64,000 bases of DNA from Hemibagrus wyckioides (lineage: Eukaryota > Chordata > Actinopteri > Siluriformes > Bagridae). Below, piece after piece: positions 10,963-23,003 of the stretch. The notes beneath the pieces were generated by a model. That model was not told where the DNA came from. It ran no database searches and saw only the letters and a program-made list of their open reading frames with translations. How positions within the stretch are numbered: the stretch's first letter is position 1; each line of letters starts with the position of its first letter. The stretch is taken from NCBI RefSeq assembly GCF_019097595.1, contig NC_080731.1:20128866-20192865 (forward strand), given 5' to 3'. The translations under genes and the position numbers were made by a program.

Positions 10963-13255
10963 ATGGTAAAATACCAGTTTTTGTGGTTTTCTCCGTCAGT
11001 TTATCTGCACGGACAGTGACCGTGTTATTATAATAGGCTGAATGTTGAAATATCTTCAGTATAATCGTGTTGATTTGTTTAGTTCTTTCTCCAGGGAGGT
11101 AAAGATCAGCTGCGTGTGATTAGTAGCGGTTTAACTCTCAGTAACGGAGGAAGGTTTCTGTGTTTTTTAACGGGTTTTTTCGCGGTAATGCGTTTAAAGG
11201 CTCTTCTAAAGCTAATGATGAATTCTATTTGTGACTGATCTGATTTTGTTTTATTTTATTTTTTTCTCTCCACCTGTATTTCAATGAATCCCGCCTCCTC
11301 GATGAGGATTGGCTAATATTTAAAACGTGATGCGGAACTGTCCAATCAGCACACGGACTCACTCTCCGACGCAGCGGTCTATCTGCGCTCAGGAGGCGGG
11401 GCTTATCGGAATACGGGTGGTTAATAAGTGGAAATAGTGAATAAGGCTTTGTGTCAGCTGTAGAGTTGGGGTTAACAGCGCTGTAACCGGAAGTAGTTAC
11501 ACTGTATGAAATGAAAAACATGGCACTGCTGTTAAAGGTCTAACACTTTTAACTGCTCACACTTCCTGCCTCGCCCTGGTTATCTAATCTGGGCAGATTA
11601 CAGCTCAGGGTTCCTCTGTAGTCATCACTGTGTGTGTGTGTGTGTGTGTTACAGGAAGAGATGTCAGGAGAGAGTGCTGTGAGCTCGGCTGTGCCGGCCG
11701 CGACGACCCGGACCACCTCGTTCAAGGGGTCGAGTCCGAGCTCCAAGTACGTGAAGCTGAATGTGGGCGGAGCTCTTTACTACACCACCATGCAGACCCT
11801 GACCAAGCAGGACACCATGCTGAAGGCCATGTTCAGCGGCCGCATGGAGGTGCTGACTGACAGCGAAGGTACTTTAACACACACACACACACAGCAGTTC
11901 CATGATGAAATCCAGCAGCTATGTAATAACTCAGAGGAGGTGATGCTCTGCTCTGTGTCTCCCCCTGCAGGATGGATCCTGATTGATCGATGTGGGAAAC
12001 ACTTCGGCACTGTGCTGAATTACCTGCGTGACGGCGTGGTGCCTCTGCCTGAGAGCAGGAGAGAGACAGAGGAGCTGCTGGCTGAAGCCAAGTACTACCT
12101 GGTGCAGGGTCTAGTGGACGAGTGTCAGGCTGCACTGCAGGTAACACACACACACACACACACACACACCCTACAGACTCACCAGTGTACAACACCTCTG
12201 TATAACACACATCTCCTTTCCACAGAGCTGCAGTTTATTATTTAAATGATAAAATGAACAGTGTGTCAGTCGAGCACATTGTACAGCTTCCTCTCTCTCA
12301 TTTTTAATCCTATGTAAAAATTCCTCTAGAATAAAGATGCCTATGAACCCTTCTGCAAAGTACCCTTGGTGACATCACCTAAGGAAGAGCAGAAACTCAT
12401 CGCCACATCGAATAAGGTACAGCAGCACGAGAAGACGCCTGATACTGCTTTTTAATGGTGAAGAAAACGTTTATTAAATCCCCTGTGTTTGTTCACCAGC
12501 CCACCGTTAAACTGCTGTACAACAGGAGCAACAATAAATACTCCTACACCAGGTGAGGGTGAATATTTATCTCTGAGGAATGATGCAGTGTCTGTGGGTG
12601 TGTGTTTAAACCCTGACGTTAAATCTGATCTCACCGTCTCCAGTAACTCGGACGACAACATGCTGAAGAACATCGAGCTGTTCGATAAGCTGTCTCTGCG
12701 CTTTAACGGCCGAGTGCTCTTCATTAAAGACGTGATCGGAGACGAGATCTGCTGCTGGTCATTTTACGGGCAGGGCAGGAAGATCGCAGAGGTGTGCTGC
12801 ACCTCCATCGTCTACGCTACTGAGAAGAAGCAGACCAAGGTAACGGACAGGAAGAGCGTCTCACTGTGTGTTTATACAGACAGCAGTGTGACTCGGACAC
12901 ACCCCTTTATAGAGTTCTGTAAATGAAACATGTCTTTAATGCTGTAAGAGCTTTATTCTGAATTAAACTGGAGTATAGTTGTGTATTTATGTTTAACTGA
13001 ATTAACTCCTGTAATGGCGTCTCTGCTGTAACCCAGGTCGAGTTCCCTGAAGCACGGATCTATGAGGAGACGCTGAACATCCTGCTGTACGAGTGTCAGG
13101 ACGGCCGCGGGCCAGACAACGCGCTGCTGGAGGCCACAGGGGGCGCTGCGGGACGCTCACACCACCTGGACGAGGACGAGGAGCGTGAACGCGTGGACCG
13201 TGTGCGCAGGATCCACATCAAACGACCCGATGACCGCACGCATCACCACCAGTGA
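10963..13255 (+). CDS. kctd10: kctd10, BTB/POZ Cullin-3 adaptor (BACURD family), complete
   Basis: Coding exons: 10963-10965, 11655-11868, 11971-12140, 12330-12416, 12500-12552, 12644-12839, 13037-13255. They total 942 nt, 313 residues, which I recall as the human KCTD10 length. The first exon supplies only the ATG, directly before a GT donor; the protein then continues [16 protein letters not shown], matching the mammalian start. The BTB/T1 domain (about residues 30-135) carries [34 protein letters not shown] and [15 protein letters not shown]. The C-terminal half has [25 protein letters not shown] and [14 protein letters not shown], the region reported to bind PCNA in this family. The protein ends [12 protein letters not shown]. 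Family members recruit substrates such as RhoB/RhoA to CUL3 ligase. All junctions are in phase and the frame is intact. Confidence 0.96.
11270..11445. repeat. short inverted-repeat element with CCAAT boxes, copy 2 (kctd10 intron 1)
   Basis: The left arm CCACCTGTATTTCAATGAAT, followed by CCCGCCTCCT, is matched in inverted sense by the right arm ending at about 11,422 (as complement: CCACCCGTATTCCGATAAGC, then CCCGCCTCCTG). GGATTGGCT and CCAATCAGC lie between them. The element is related to the copy at 1143-1276. Confidence 0.5.
11629..11650. repeat. (TG)n at the kctd10 exon 2 acceptor
   Basis: A TG dinucleotide run ends only four bases before the acceptor AG of the second coding exon (11653-11654). 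It therefore takes the place of the usual polypyrimidine tract. Confidence 0.8.
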
Positions 13256-13314
13256 CCTAACTCTCGTCTGACCTCTGACCTGCAACCCCTGTGCCTTAAT
13301 CACCCAGCTCCACC

Positions 13315-13356
<42 letters not shown>

Positions 13357-14236
13357 GTCAGTGATCACATTGCTGATTGAGAATTCACACAGGAGAGGGA
13401 GGGAGAGACACACAGTCATATAACAATCACTGAATTCTGAGAGAATTCACTTCTGTCCCTTTATACGTTCTAAAATATGGTCTGATTTTCTGATTCTCTG
13501 ATGGCAGGATTGCGTGCGTTGTGCTTTTTGTTTCTCTTCCATCTGCGTGAATGTAGCTGATTTTGACCTGACAGAGGAGTGTGTATATGAATAGTGAGGA
13601 AGTTGAATCTTCTGGAAGTGAGCAGCAGTCAGGAGTCTTAAACACTCAGAGGTGAAACGTTACTGCAGTCGCAGCTCTAAAATGGACAGTGTTAGCCTTT
13701 ATCAGGTTGTGTGCGTGTCGCATGTTAACAGCTAATTACTGGACTGCTGAGTACTGATTGTGTGACTAACGTCTCTGTGATCGCGGATTTGTTTTGGGTT
13801 TCTCACTACTGATCAGCTTTAAGTACTGAGAATAGTGATGGAGTGAGAGAAGAGAGTGTAACTCGTTTTATCCACCAGAGGGCAGCATTGTGCTCGTTTT
13901 GCCCCTTTAGAAAGCAGGCTGTGGTCACTGAGAGCAATAACTACCCTATAAATCATGTCAGTGAGGCTGAGTGACACTTGTTTGTGATGAGGTGGATTAC
14001 AGGAGGAAAAGCGTGTGTTTAATTATTAATCACAGGAGGTAGCAGTGCCTCTGGCTGTGGGTCTGCTGAGTGCTGGTGTTCATGATAGAAACACAGCTGA
14101 AGCTCTGAGTCTGGACCATCAGTAATAAAGGTAACTGTAAACTCTGCTGAAGGAGCGTTTCCCACCAGATGACAGATCCAGGATCAGCTTGTGCTTTTCA
14201 CATGATGACTGTAGCTTGTATTGAAAGTGTAGAGCT
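13256..14236 (+). other. kctd10 3' UTR / intergenic
   Basis: No further coding similarity. It contains a (CT)n tract at about 13,318-13,354, a CTCF-like motif at 13,872-13,887 and an AATAAA near 14,124 that could end a kctd10 transcript. The exact 3' end is not known. Confidence 0.45.
13872..13887 (+). promoter_or_regulatory. CTCF-like binding motif
   Basis: CCACCAGAGGGCAGCA fits the CTCF core consensus at all key positions (CCAC, AG, GGGC, GC). It sits between the convergent ends of kctd10 and myo1h, a plausible place for an insulator. A single motif match; such words can also be carried by repeats. Confidence 0.5.
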
Positions 14237-14612
14237 GACCCTGGATCGGCAGTGACATTACTGACCCCGGATCGGCAGTGACATTACTGACCCCGGATCG
14301 GCAGTGACGTTACTGACCCCGGATCGGCAGTGACATTACTGACCCCGGATCGGCAGTGAGATTACTGACCCCGGATCGGCAGTGACGTTACTGACCCCGG
14401 ATCGGCAGTGACATTACTGACCCCGGATCGGCAGTGAGATTACTGACCCCGGATCGGCAGTGACGTTACTGACCCCGGATCGGCAGTGACATTACTGACC
14501 CCGGATCGGCAGTGACGTTACTGACCCCGGATCGGCAGTGACGTTACTGACCCCGGATCGGCAGTGACATTACTGACCCCAGATCGGCAGTGACATTACT
14601 GACCCCAGATCA
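14237..14612. repeat. 26-bp GC-rich minisatellite, about 14 copies
   Basis: The unit TGACCCCGGATCGGCAGTGA plus CATTAC repeats head to tail. The main variants are a single-base change in the CATTAC part (CATTAC, CGTTAC, GATTAC) and, in the last copies, CCCAGATC. Related single words (GATCCTAGATCAGC, GATCCAGGATCAGC) on either side suggest it arose from local unique sequence. Confidence 0.9.
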
Positions 14613-15190
14613 GGAAGCTCTGTATTATTTTTTGCTACAGTATGAAAGCTGATCCTAGATCAGCAAAGTCTCATATAATTTCAGTTAAAATATGCCTCTT
14701 GTTTAGTGTGTGTGTGTGAACTCAGTCAGTTTTATTGTCTGTCACTAGTTTTATTAAAGGCACATTATGTAATCCGTATTCTGTAGAGATGTTTGTACAG
14801 ATGTGCACATGACTTAAGAAATGTTTTACATACAATTATATTTATACACTCCTTATCACAAATAAATATTTCTACCAATTTTTCCAGGACCAGAATCTTT
14901 TCTTGTGCTCGTCTATTTCTGCATTTTGTACATTTAAGTATAAAACCTTATCGTACATATGGCTTTGTGCTGCAGGTCCAGGAAACCTTTTCAAGGATGG
15001 TAAAGATGAACTGATTCTTAAATGGGGATAAAAACAGGAAACATCTGTAAGCCAGTAACAGATGTTAATTAAGAGAAGTTCTCTGAGTTATAATCAGTTA
15101 AAGAGACCTGAACAATAGTTTTTTTTCCTTCCAGAGCTGAACTAGATGTTAATGTGGGACAGTAGAAGCTGATCTTCCTCATTACTCACA
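14613..15190. other. convergent 3' region of kctd10 and myo1h
   Basis: AT-rich non-coding sequence, presumably including the myo1h 3' UTR on the minus strand. TTTATT words near 14,730 and 14,750 are possible minus-strand polyadenylation signals. Nothing else was seen. Confidence 0.4.
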
Positions 15191-18100
15191 TCATCGTGAT
15201 CTCAGCCTTGGGGTGACCTAAAATAAACAAGATTAAAGCTTTACATTAAAATTCCCTTATCTAAAGTTCACGCCCAAGACACATCAGCATTCAGGACTAA
15301 TAAATAATTCCACAGCAATAAGATTTACAATATTTTATTAAGTGAGGAATAAAAACAGCATGACTCCAAATGTGTTATTCCTCATGATCCAGAGTAATAA
15401 TTTTAACTGTTAATATAGAAACGATAACTTAGAGCCAGTGTGTTGTTATAAACCTGTCAGAGCTGCTGTTATAGAGAATTAATCACCTTCTGACCAATCA
15501 GGATTCAGAATTAAAATTGATGTTATATATAACTGATAAATCACTTAAAATCAGGTCTGAGTGTAAATCCCGAGACCCACACTGACCTTTTATGATCCGA
15601 TTCCAGTTAATATTTTCTACAAACATTAATGACATCACTAATTCACTGATTATCAGACACTGAGTGTATTATACTATTTACACAGGTAAATAGTATATAT
15701 AAATATATTTATAGTAAATATATTTAGTAATTTTAGTAAAGCAGGTAGAATTTAATTAAAGCAGGTTAGAAAGCTATTTATTAAACCAGTGTAAAGAGAG
15801 GAGGTTTTCACTCACCACCATCAGATGTCCAGTTTTGTCCTTGTACACTGTAGCTTCCTGTCCAGTGGTGAAGTCCACAAAGTTCTCCTTACCTCCACTG
15901 ATCTCAAACTTAATACTTAAACAGGATCAAACATTAGTGTGTTAGCTGGACAGGTTACACAGAGCAGGTCACAACTAGTTTAGATGGTTTGATAGGGTGA
16001 GGGTATTAATAATTATATATTAATTAATTTGTAAAGATTTATGAACTAGCGAATGTTGAAGATCAATAAACCTGCATTCTTTAAGCACACTTGTGAAAAG
16101 TCAGACAGGAAGTGACATCACCTTGCCTGAAGCACATTGATGGCGTTCTGCTTTTTTGCCAGAATGCTCAGTTTGGTCAGAACTTCATAGAGGTGATCAC
16201 ACTGAAGTATGAGATCTCCCTAAAGGAGGACAGGACTGTCTTAATATTTAATACATTTTCATGTTTAGTAAATCTGATGGTAGTGATGGTATGAATCAGC
16301 CTAGACGCTCAATCCGATCTCAGTACCTTTTGTTTAGGGCCATCACAGACCACGTGGAGGATCATGAAAGTGTCTCCCAGGTTACTGACAGAAACACCTA
16401 CAAAACATAATGACATCACAACACTGTTACACAACCTGAATACACTGACACAACTGAATCTTAACATTAGATATGATATTTTAATGACAGTATAGGGCTA
16501 ATGGTGATCTACTACCATGATTCCATTTCTATAACCTGCTTCTCATTAGCACTGATGTGTGATGTGTAACTCTCATCTGTGTCTCTAAAAGCTTTATCAG
16601 TGGGAGTAATGCAGAGCCTGATAAAAAAAAAAGTTTAGCAAGTGTATCGATGAAATAAAAAGAAAACAGAACCTAAAGGTTAATAGTTCACCTTTGAGTG
16701 AGACGTACTCGACTCTCTGTTTGAGCTTGGCTTCTTCTGCTACATAAAGTGCAACCTGGGTGAGAATGAACTGCCTGGGTCGAGGCTTGAACCCGTTCCG
16801 GTCATATTTCACCACAGGAACACTGTACTGCAGAGACAGAAACACCAGAGAAACAGATAGACATGGATGAACAGATAAAACAGACAAAGGGGATAAAGTG
16901 ATGATTTGCTTGGTTGCGCTATATGTACCTTGATTCGTTCCTGTTTCACTGTCTGCAGGACACGCTCGTTAATGTCCTGTTCACCTACAGAGAGACACAA
17001 GACGCCATGATAAAAAAAAGACAACAGGGTCAAACTCTCAGGATTAACCATCCAGTACAGAGCACTGATTTACACTCATTAAACCAGAGTGTGTAAATAT
17101 TGAATGATAATATTTTAGGGCTTCTTAAACTATATAATAAACATGAGGATGATGATGATGATGATGATGATGATGGTAGTGATGATAATGATAGTGATAT
17201 GAAGTTTACTGACCGATCCTGGTGTCCACAAAAGGCACAGCAACACTCTGAGGGTAGTTTTCCTTCTTCCCTTTAAAGATGTCGCTGGTGACCACCTTCA
17301 GCTGCAGCTAGCAGAAGAGAAGAGAAGAGAAGAGAAGAGAAGAGAAGAGAAGAGAAGAGAAGAGAAGAGAAGAGAAGAGAAGAGAAGAGAAGAGAAGAGA
17401 AGAGAAGAGAAGAGAAGAGAAGAGAAGAGAAGAGAAGAGAAGAGAAGAGAAGAGAAGAGAAGAGAAGAGAAGAGAAGAGAAGAGAAGAGAAGATTCGTCC
17501 TTTATTCATCACCACATTATTAACATTAATAATGGAGTTCACGGTGGATACGACAGGCTGTGTTACAAAATGTATGAAATGTGTTTCATAAATAAAGTTG
17601 TTGTTATTATTATTACCTGGGCTTTTCTCTGAGGTGTGATCCCTCGCACGTATTTCCTCACTAACCAGCGCGTGTGCAGCCGCCGCAGCATCTCTGACGC
17701 CTACAAGGACAAGGACCAGAGATAAAACAGGGACTGATGATCAGGTCATTAATAAAAATGTTACCTGAAACATGTGACTAAGCTGTACTCATTCAAATGA
17801 ATATTAAGAATATTATGAATACAGTATTAAGACATGTTGATAGAGTAAAGTGTAATATATCACTACCTCTCTCATTACAGGTGGGGGTGTGAGCCATGTG
17901 GTTTTATCCAAAACACTTTTTGGTAGATTATCTTTCAGCCTTTTGAGGTAGCTCTGTCTGACAAACGCCAGGTACTCCGAGTTATCTGTGGTTTTTGCTT
18001 CACCACGTGTCAAATAAGCCTTAATAAATCTATAAAAACACAAATAACCAAATCACATCACGTTATGTTTCATATATATTTGAAAGTTATACTTGATGCT

Positions 18101-19120
18101 AATAAATAATATCTAAGATAATAATTTAAAAACTGGACACAGTATAAAATTGTAGTGCCTCAGGGAGGAAGTCAGCCTCAATATCACCCTGATCATCAGT
18201 AGAGCTACTCACTTTTAAATAAATTTCCATGGATGTCCAGTTCTTCACCCGTCCCTGGTGTTACTTACTTTTTGATGACTTTGACAGCCCAGGCTCGTTT
18301 CTCTCTCTCTTTCCGAGCCTGTACTCCTCTCCAGCATGTTTCAATTTTAGTAGCTGATGGTAGGAACACGTACGTCTTATTACCACATGTCTGATAAGAT
18401 TTCTAGAAAATATCTGAAATGAAATGATGTACCTGCTTCTTTCTGTTTTTTGAACTCTCCTCTAGTTCGGTAACCCTTGTACTTGGCTTGAATCTTTGCA
18501 ACTAAAAAACAGACATATCCAAATGTTCATATCATTCATACAGTATTAGAAATCTCACATCCTCATACTATCGGTCATCTCACTGAACTCTGACTCTACT
18601 GACCCAGCTCATGTTTACATATCTCATAGGCGTCCTCAGTGGCGAATAGTGTCCTGGCATAGCGGATGAAGATTTTAGTCCTGCAAACAGCAGACAGGAA
18701 TTAAATCACCCTATATAATTAGATTTTTTTCAACTTCCATTATAATCTCCATTTACAGTCACTGTTAACCAGATTCAGTCTAAAAATATATATTAATAAA
18801 TAGCTTTAACAAAAATAAGCTCATAAACCACTGATCCACAAACACATTTTCATACTGAGTTATCAAACACAGTACTACAATAATTTTACAATAATTAATA
18901 ATAAATAAAAGTCCATAAATGTGTACTAATACTATGCATTAGAGACTGTAAGGTATAACATTCAATAAAACAAAATCAGAAACATGCTGAAAGGGGAGGA
19001 GGAACTGAACAATTTCTCAACTAAACAAAATACACTCTATATTTAATGTTATTTATTATATTTTAAAATGTGCTGTGTGTGTGGGGGGGGCAGATATAAG
19101 AGAGAGGGGGGTGGAAAAGG

Positions 19121-19162
<42 letters not shown>

Positions 19163-21853
19163 CCGGCCCATCTTGTACTCATCAGGCTGGTATCCCAGGT
19201 GCTGCACCAGTCTCTCCACTCCCTCAGCAGGAACTCCTCTCCAGTGTGGCCAGGTATCAGGACACAGAGGTTTATACCTGCAACATCCCCATAATGTGTC
19301 TCAACATCATCATTACATCCTGAAAGAGATTGTTATCTGAAACAATTTCTCGAATTCTGATTTGCTTGATGCATGGTGCCCTACTGCTGATTTATGAAAA
19401 CATCCAGACACTTGTGTTTTTCCACTGGGTTGAAAATCCACACAGTATTATAATTATACCTCTTCAGAAATTCCTCATATCTTTTCCGATATGCAAAACC
19501 GGCTCTCCTGACTCTCAGATGCTCCATCAGACCCAAATACTTCACCTGGTGCCTCACCAGCACATCATCAAACCTTCCTGGAAGTGTGAACGTAAACAGC
19601 TGAGTGTTATATTCTTTAGAAACAGATAAGGCCATTAACTATATATTCCAGAAAATCTGAATGCTAACAATAATTATAGCAAGCATTATATTATATTTCA
19701 CACAGATAGGCTACCGTATAAATTAAAGTGTGTGTGTGTGTGTGTGTGCTGTCTCACCTGACTGCTTGTTGTCGTTGGATTTCAGGCAGCGAACGTACCA
19801 GGCCTGTTTAGCCATCAGGATCTCAGTTAGACCCTGGAGACTGTTCTTAAACTGAGTCGCCACCTGTGTTCACGTTCACACTCGGATTAAATTAGCTCAC
19901 TCTCAGACACTTACATTTATTCTGAAATAACTGCTTTTGCTTTAGTCTAATAGCAATGAAGGTGATTTATGATAATAGTGTCTAAGAGACTGACAATAAT
20001 TATTAATAATTTATAGTGTGTTTTAAATATTTCACACATTACATATATAACACTAGTAAATATCTGCAGAGAATCAAAGCTAAATGATATTAAAAAAAAA
20101 ACACCATTAAACCTTTTCACGTTCAAAATGACTGAACTCACACTTTAGCATTTGGCCTAATTCACTCTGTAGAGAAGAGTACAGCAGATCTATAATGCTA
20201 GAGAACTCTGTGCTGCATAAAAATAATTCTAAAAGCATCATCATGGAGTAATAAGGGTGACTGCTGCTCAAATCATTCAGAGAAGAAGCTCCTGCTCCAA
20301 ACATCAGTGGTAATGTGTTTAAAACTCCTTTCTGATTAGCTGTGTCTCATTCATCACACTGGTCTCACCGTCTCAGGTCTTCTCCTACTGTCCACCTCAT
20401 CAGAAGTGAAACACTGCTGCATTATAGAGTTCTTCGACTGCCGCATCACCTATCTCACACACACACACACACACACACACAGAACAGGTTTAAGAGGTTA
20501 AATCCTGTATACTATGCCCGGTGTAGTGGGCGGAGCCCGTCTGAATGCTCTCCACACTCACCTCTTTAATGTGCCTGTACAGCAGGTCATTGTTCTTGTC
20601 AATGAAACCTGTCACAAATGTGAGAGGAGACAAATGGCTTAGAGCAAAAAGGTCACAGCCCCAAGAGAAAGAACACAGATCTGCAATTAACATTTCCATT
20701 GTCACACATTATATGGCTCAGTACTCTTATTTAAATAAGACATATTAGAGTGCTTCTCTAGCTGACTATATTATAATTCAACTACAGGAAGTGAAAAAAA
20801 AAACACTGATTAAAAATAAAGCAGCACATTTGTGTAATGGTGCATGATGAATTTATTACACTGAAATATTAAAAAGATTTTTAAATTCTTTAGAAGGGGT
20901 GTGTAATGTGACGTGTCTCACCCACGACGCAGTAAGTCACCTCGCCGGCATAATGAAGCAGACGGAAGTCGCCTCTCTCCAGACTCCTGCGGGTTTTCTT
21001 ATCAGCTAACTTCTGCCTGGTAATCCATCAGAAAATCACTGATATTAGCATTTGTGAATTGAAACAAGCCTAGCTGTTAGATCTTTCAGGAAGTACTGCA
21101 CATTAAAGACATAAAAATATAAATGCTTTAGAAAGGGAGGTGTTCTGACTCACGTGATGAAGTGAGGATGATTGCCCATCTTCTTCTCCATCTTTTCCAG
21201 AAAGGTTAGATCTGTCGCATCACCTGGCATCACACACTCCTCATCCTGAATCAGAATATAACAGGGATGAAGAGGTTAAAGCACAACACTGTTCAAACGC
21301 ACACACACACACCTGATGGAGCTTAATGAGGGATGAAGAAATTGAGAGGATACAATACTCTTGGTAAAATAACTCAACACACTGCTGTCTCTTATCCTGC
21401 TCCTCGAAATTATTGCAATTATTGTCATTTCTGCAGTTTCTGTACCAGTACTGAGATGATCCCTCTGTGCTTCTCCTCCACCATGTCACAGATGATTTTG
21501 TTATTGAAGAACTGTACTGGTTCCCACTGAGACACACACACAGACACACACACACACAATAAGAAAACAGTACATTTATTATTAGTAATATAATAAGATG
21601 ATAGCATTTGGATGGAACACTAGTCCTTTAATTCTGATTCATCCTGTGTTAGATATTTTTATTAAAGCTGTGACAGGGTGTTCCTCACTGGCCTCTTCAG
21701 TGGTTATTAAGAATGGACTTGTGTTACCTCGATGCCCTCAGCTTCATATTCCTCCTGCTCAGCCTTCAGTGTGAGCTGGATAAACAGCTGCTGGAGCTTC
21801 TCATTGCAATAATTAATACAAAACTGCTCAAAACTGAAACATAGCCATGTACA

Positions 21854-21888
<35 letters not shown>

Positions 21889-22800
21889 GTATACATGATT
21901 ACAGACAAACAAACTTCATCCATGTGCTCTTATCTTGCTACAACACACATGTGCAAGGATCACATCCTTCATTACAAGTGTCTATTTGTTTCAGGGGCTA
22001 ACTGGAGTGTGTGGTGCTTTAATTAGATAAATTATTATCCACATATTCATTAATGATTGATCATTTCATATATTACTATATATGCATAAAAACTCTGAAT
22101 GTTGGACTGTAGTGGTGGTTGCAGTGATTATATATATATATATTTTATTCCATTATTGATAATATTGACCACAGGAAACAGAAAAGTACCTGTTGACGTA
22201 GAAGACCTCAAACCCATAGATGTCCAGCAGTCCAATAACTGTTTTTCTGTTCGAGTCCTAGAAAGGATCATGACTAAAGTTATTGGTTTGTGTTAATTCA
22301 GCTGAGACCTAAACAGCCTGGAATTCTGGAGTTTTGAAAAGGGTTTATGAGCCTTAATCTGCTTTTCATCTTTGTTTCCTGACCTGATTCTCGAGTGACT
22401 CGTTGATGCGGTTGACCAGCCAGGTGAAGGTGCGTCCATAAATGGCTTTAGCCAGCGCGTCTCTGGCGTAGATGGCATGATCGACAGTGAAAGGACACAG
22501 AACCTGGACAACACACATTTACATCTTACAAAACATTCATTTCATTTATAAGAATAGAGCTGATCAGTACTCAGTATTAATTTTCTCAACTTAAGCCTTC
22601 CACTGTCATGACTAATTCACCTCACAGGCTCCTAATAAAAGCCAGGATGTTGAGTGAGGGGTTGATGAAGTACCTCATCTGATCTAGCTTCAATCTTCCT
22701 GTAGCTCAGAGCCTCAGTCAGAACCTGCACATGGACCCCAATCAGCTGCACAGAAAACAGCAACCTTTAATAACCATTTAAATAAATATCCAGTCATACT

Positions 22801-22834
<34 letters not shown>

Positions 22835-22970
22835 TACCTTCGATACCCAGCGCAATTCAGCATTGGAGTTGAGGACAGCATTGCCCTTGGTATCTCTATC
22901 AAACTGGACGTTCCCCAGGTGCAGAACACTTGCAATGGTTCCAAACAGATGCTACAGACATACAGATGTT

Positions 22971-23003
<33 letters not shown>

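Noticed and set aside
15186..15188. TGA at 15,186-15,188 as the myo1h stop (peptide [10 protein letters not shown])
   Set aside because: Summing exon phases showed the frame is one base off. The correct frame gives VTPRLRSR and a TGA at 15,191-15,193, like the MYO1C ending.
17273..17542. 'LLFSS' repeat protein frame
   Set aside because: Translation of the (TCTCT)n tract in a myo1h intron and the neighbouring exon in the wrong frame.
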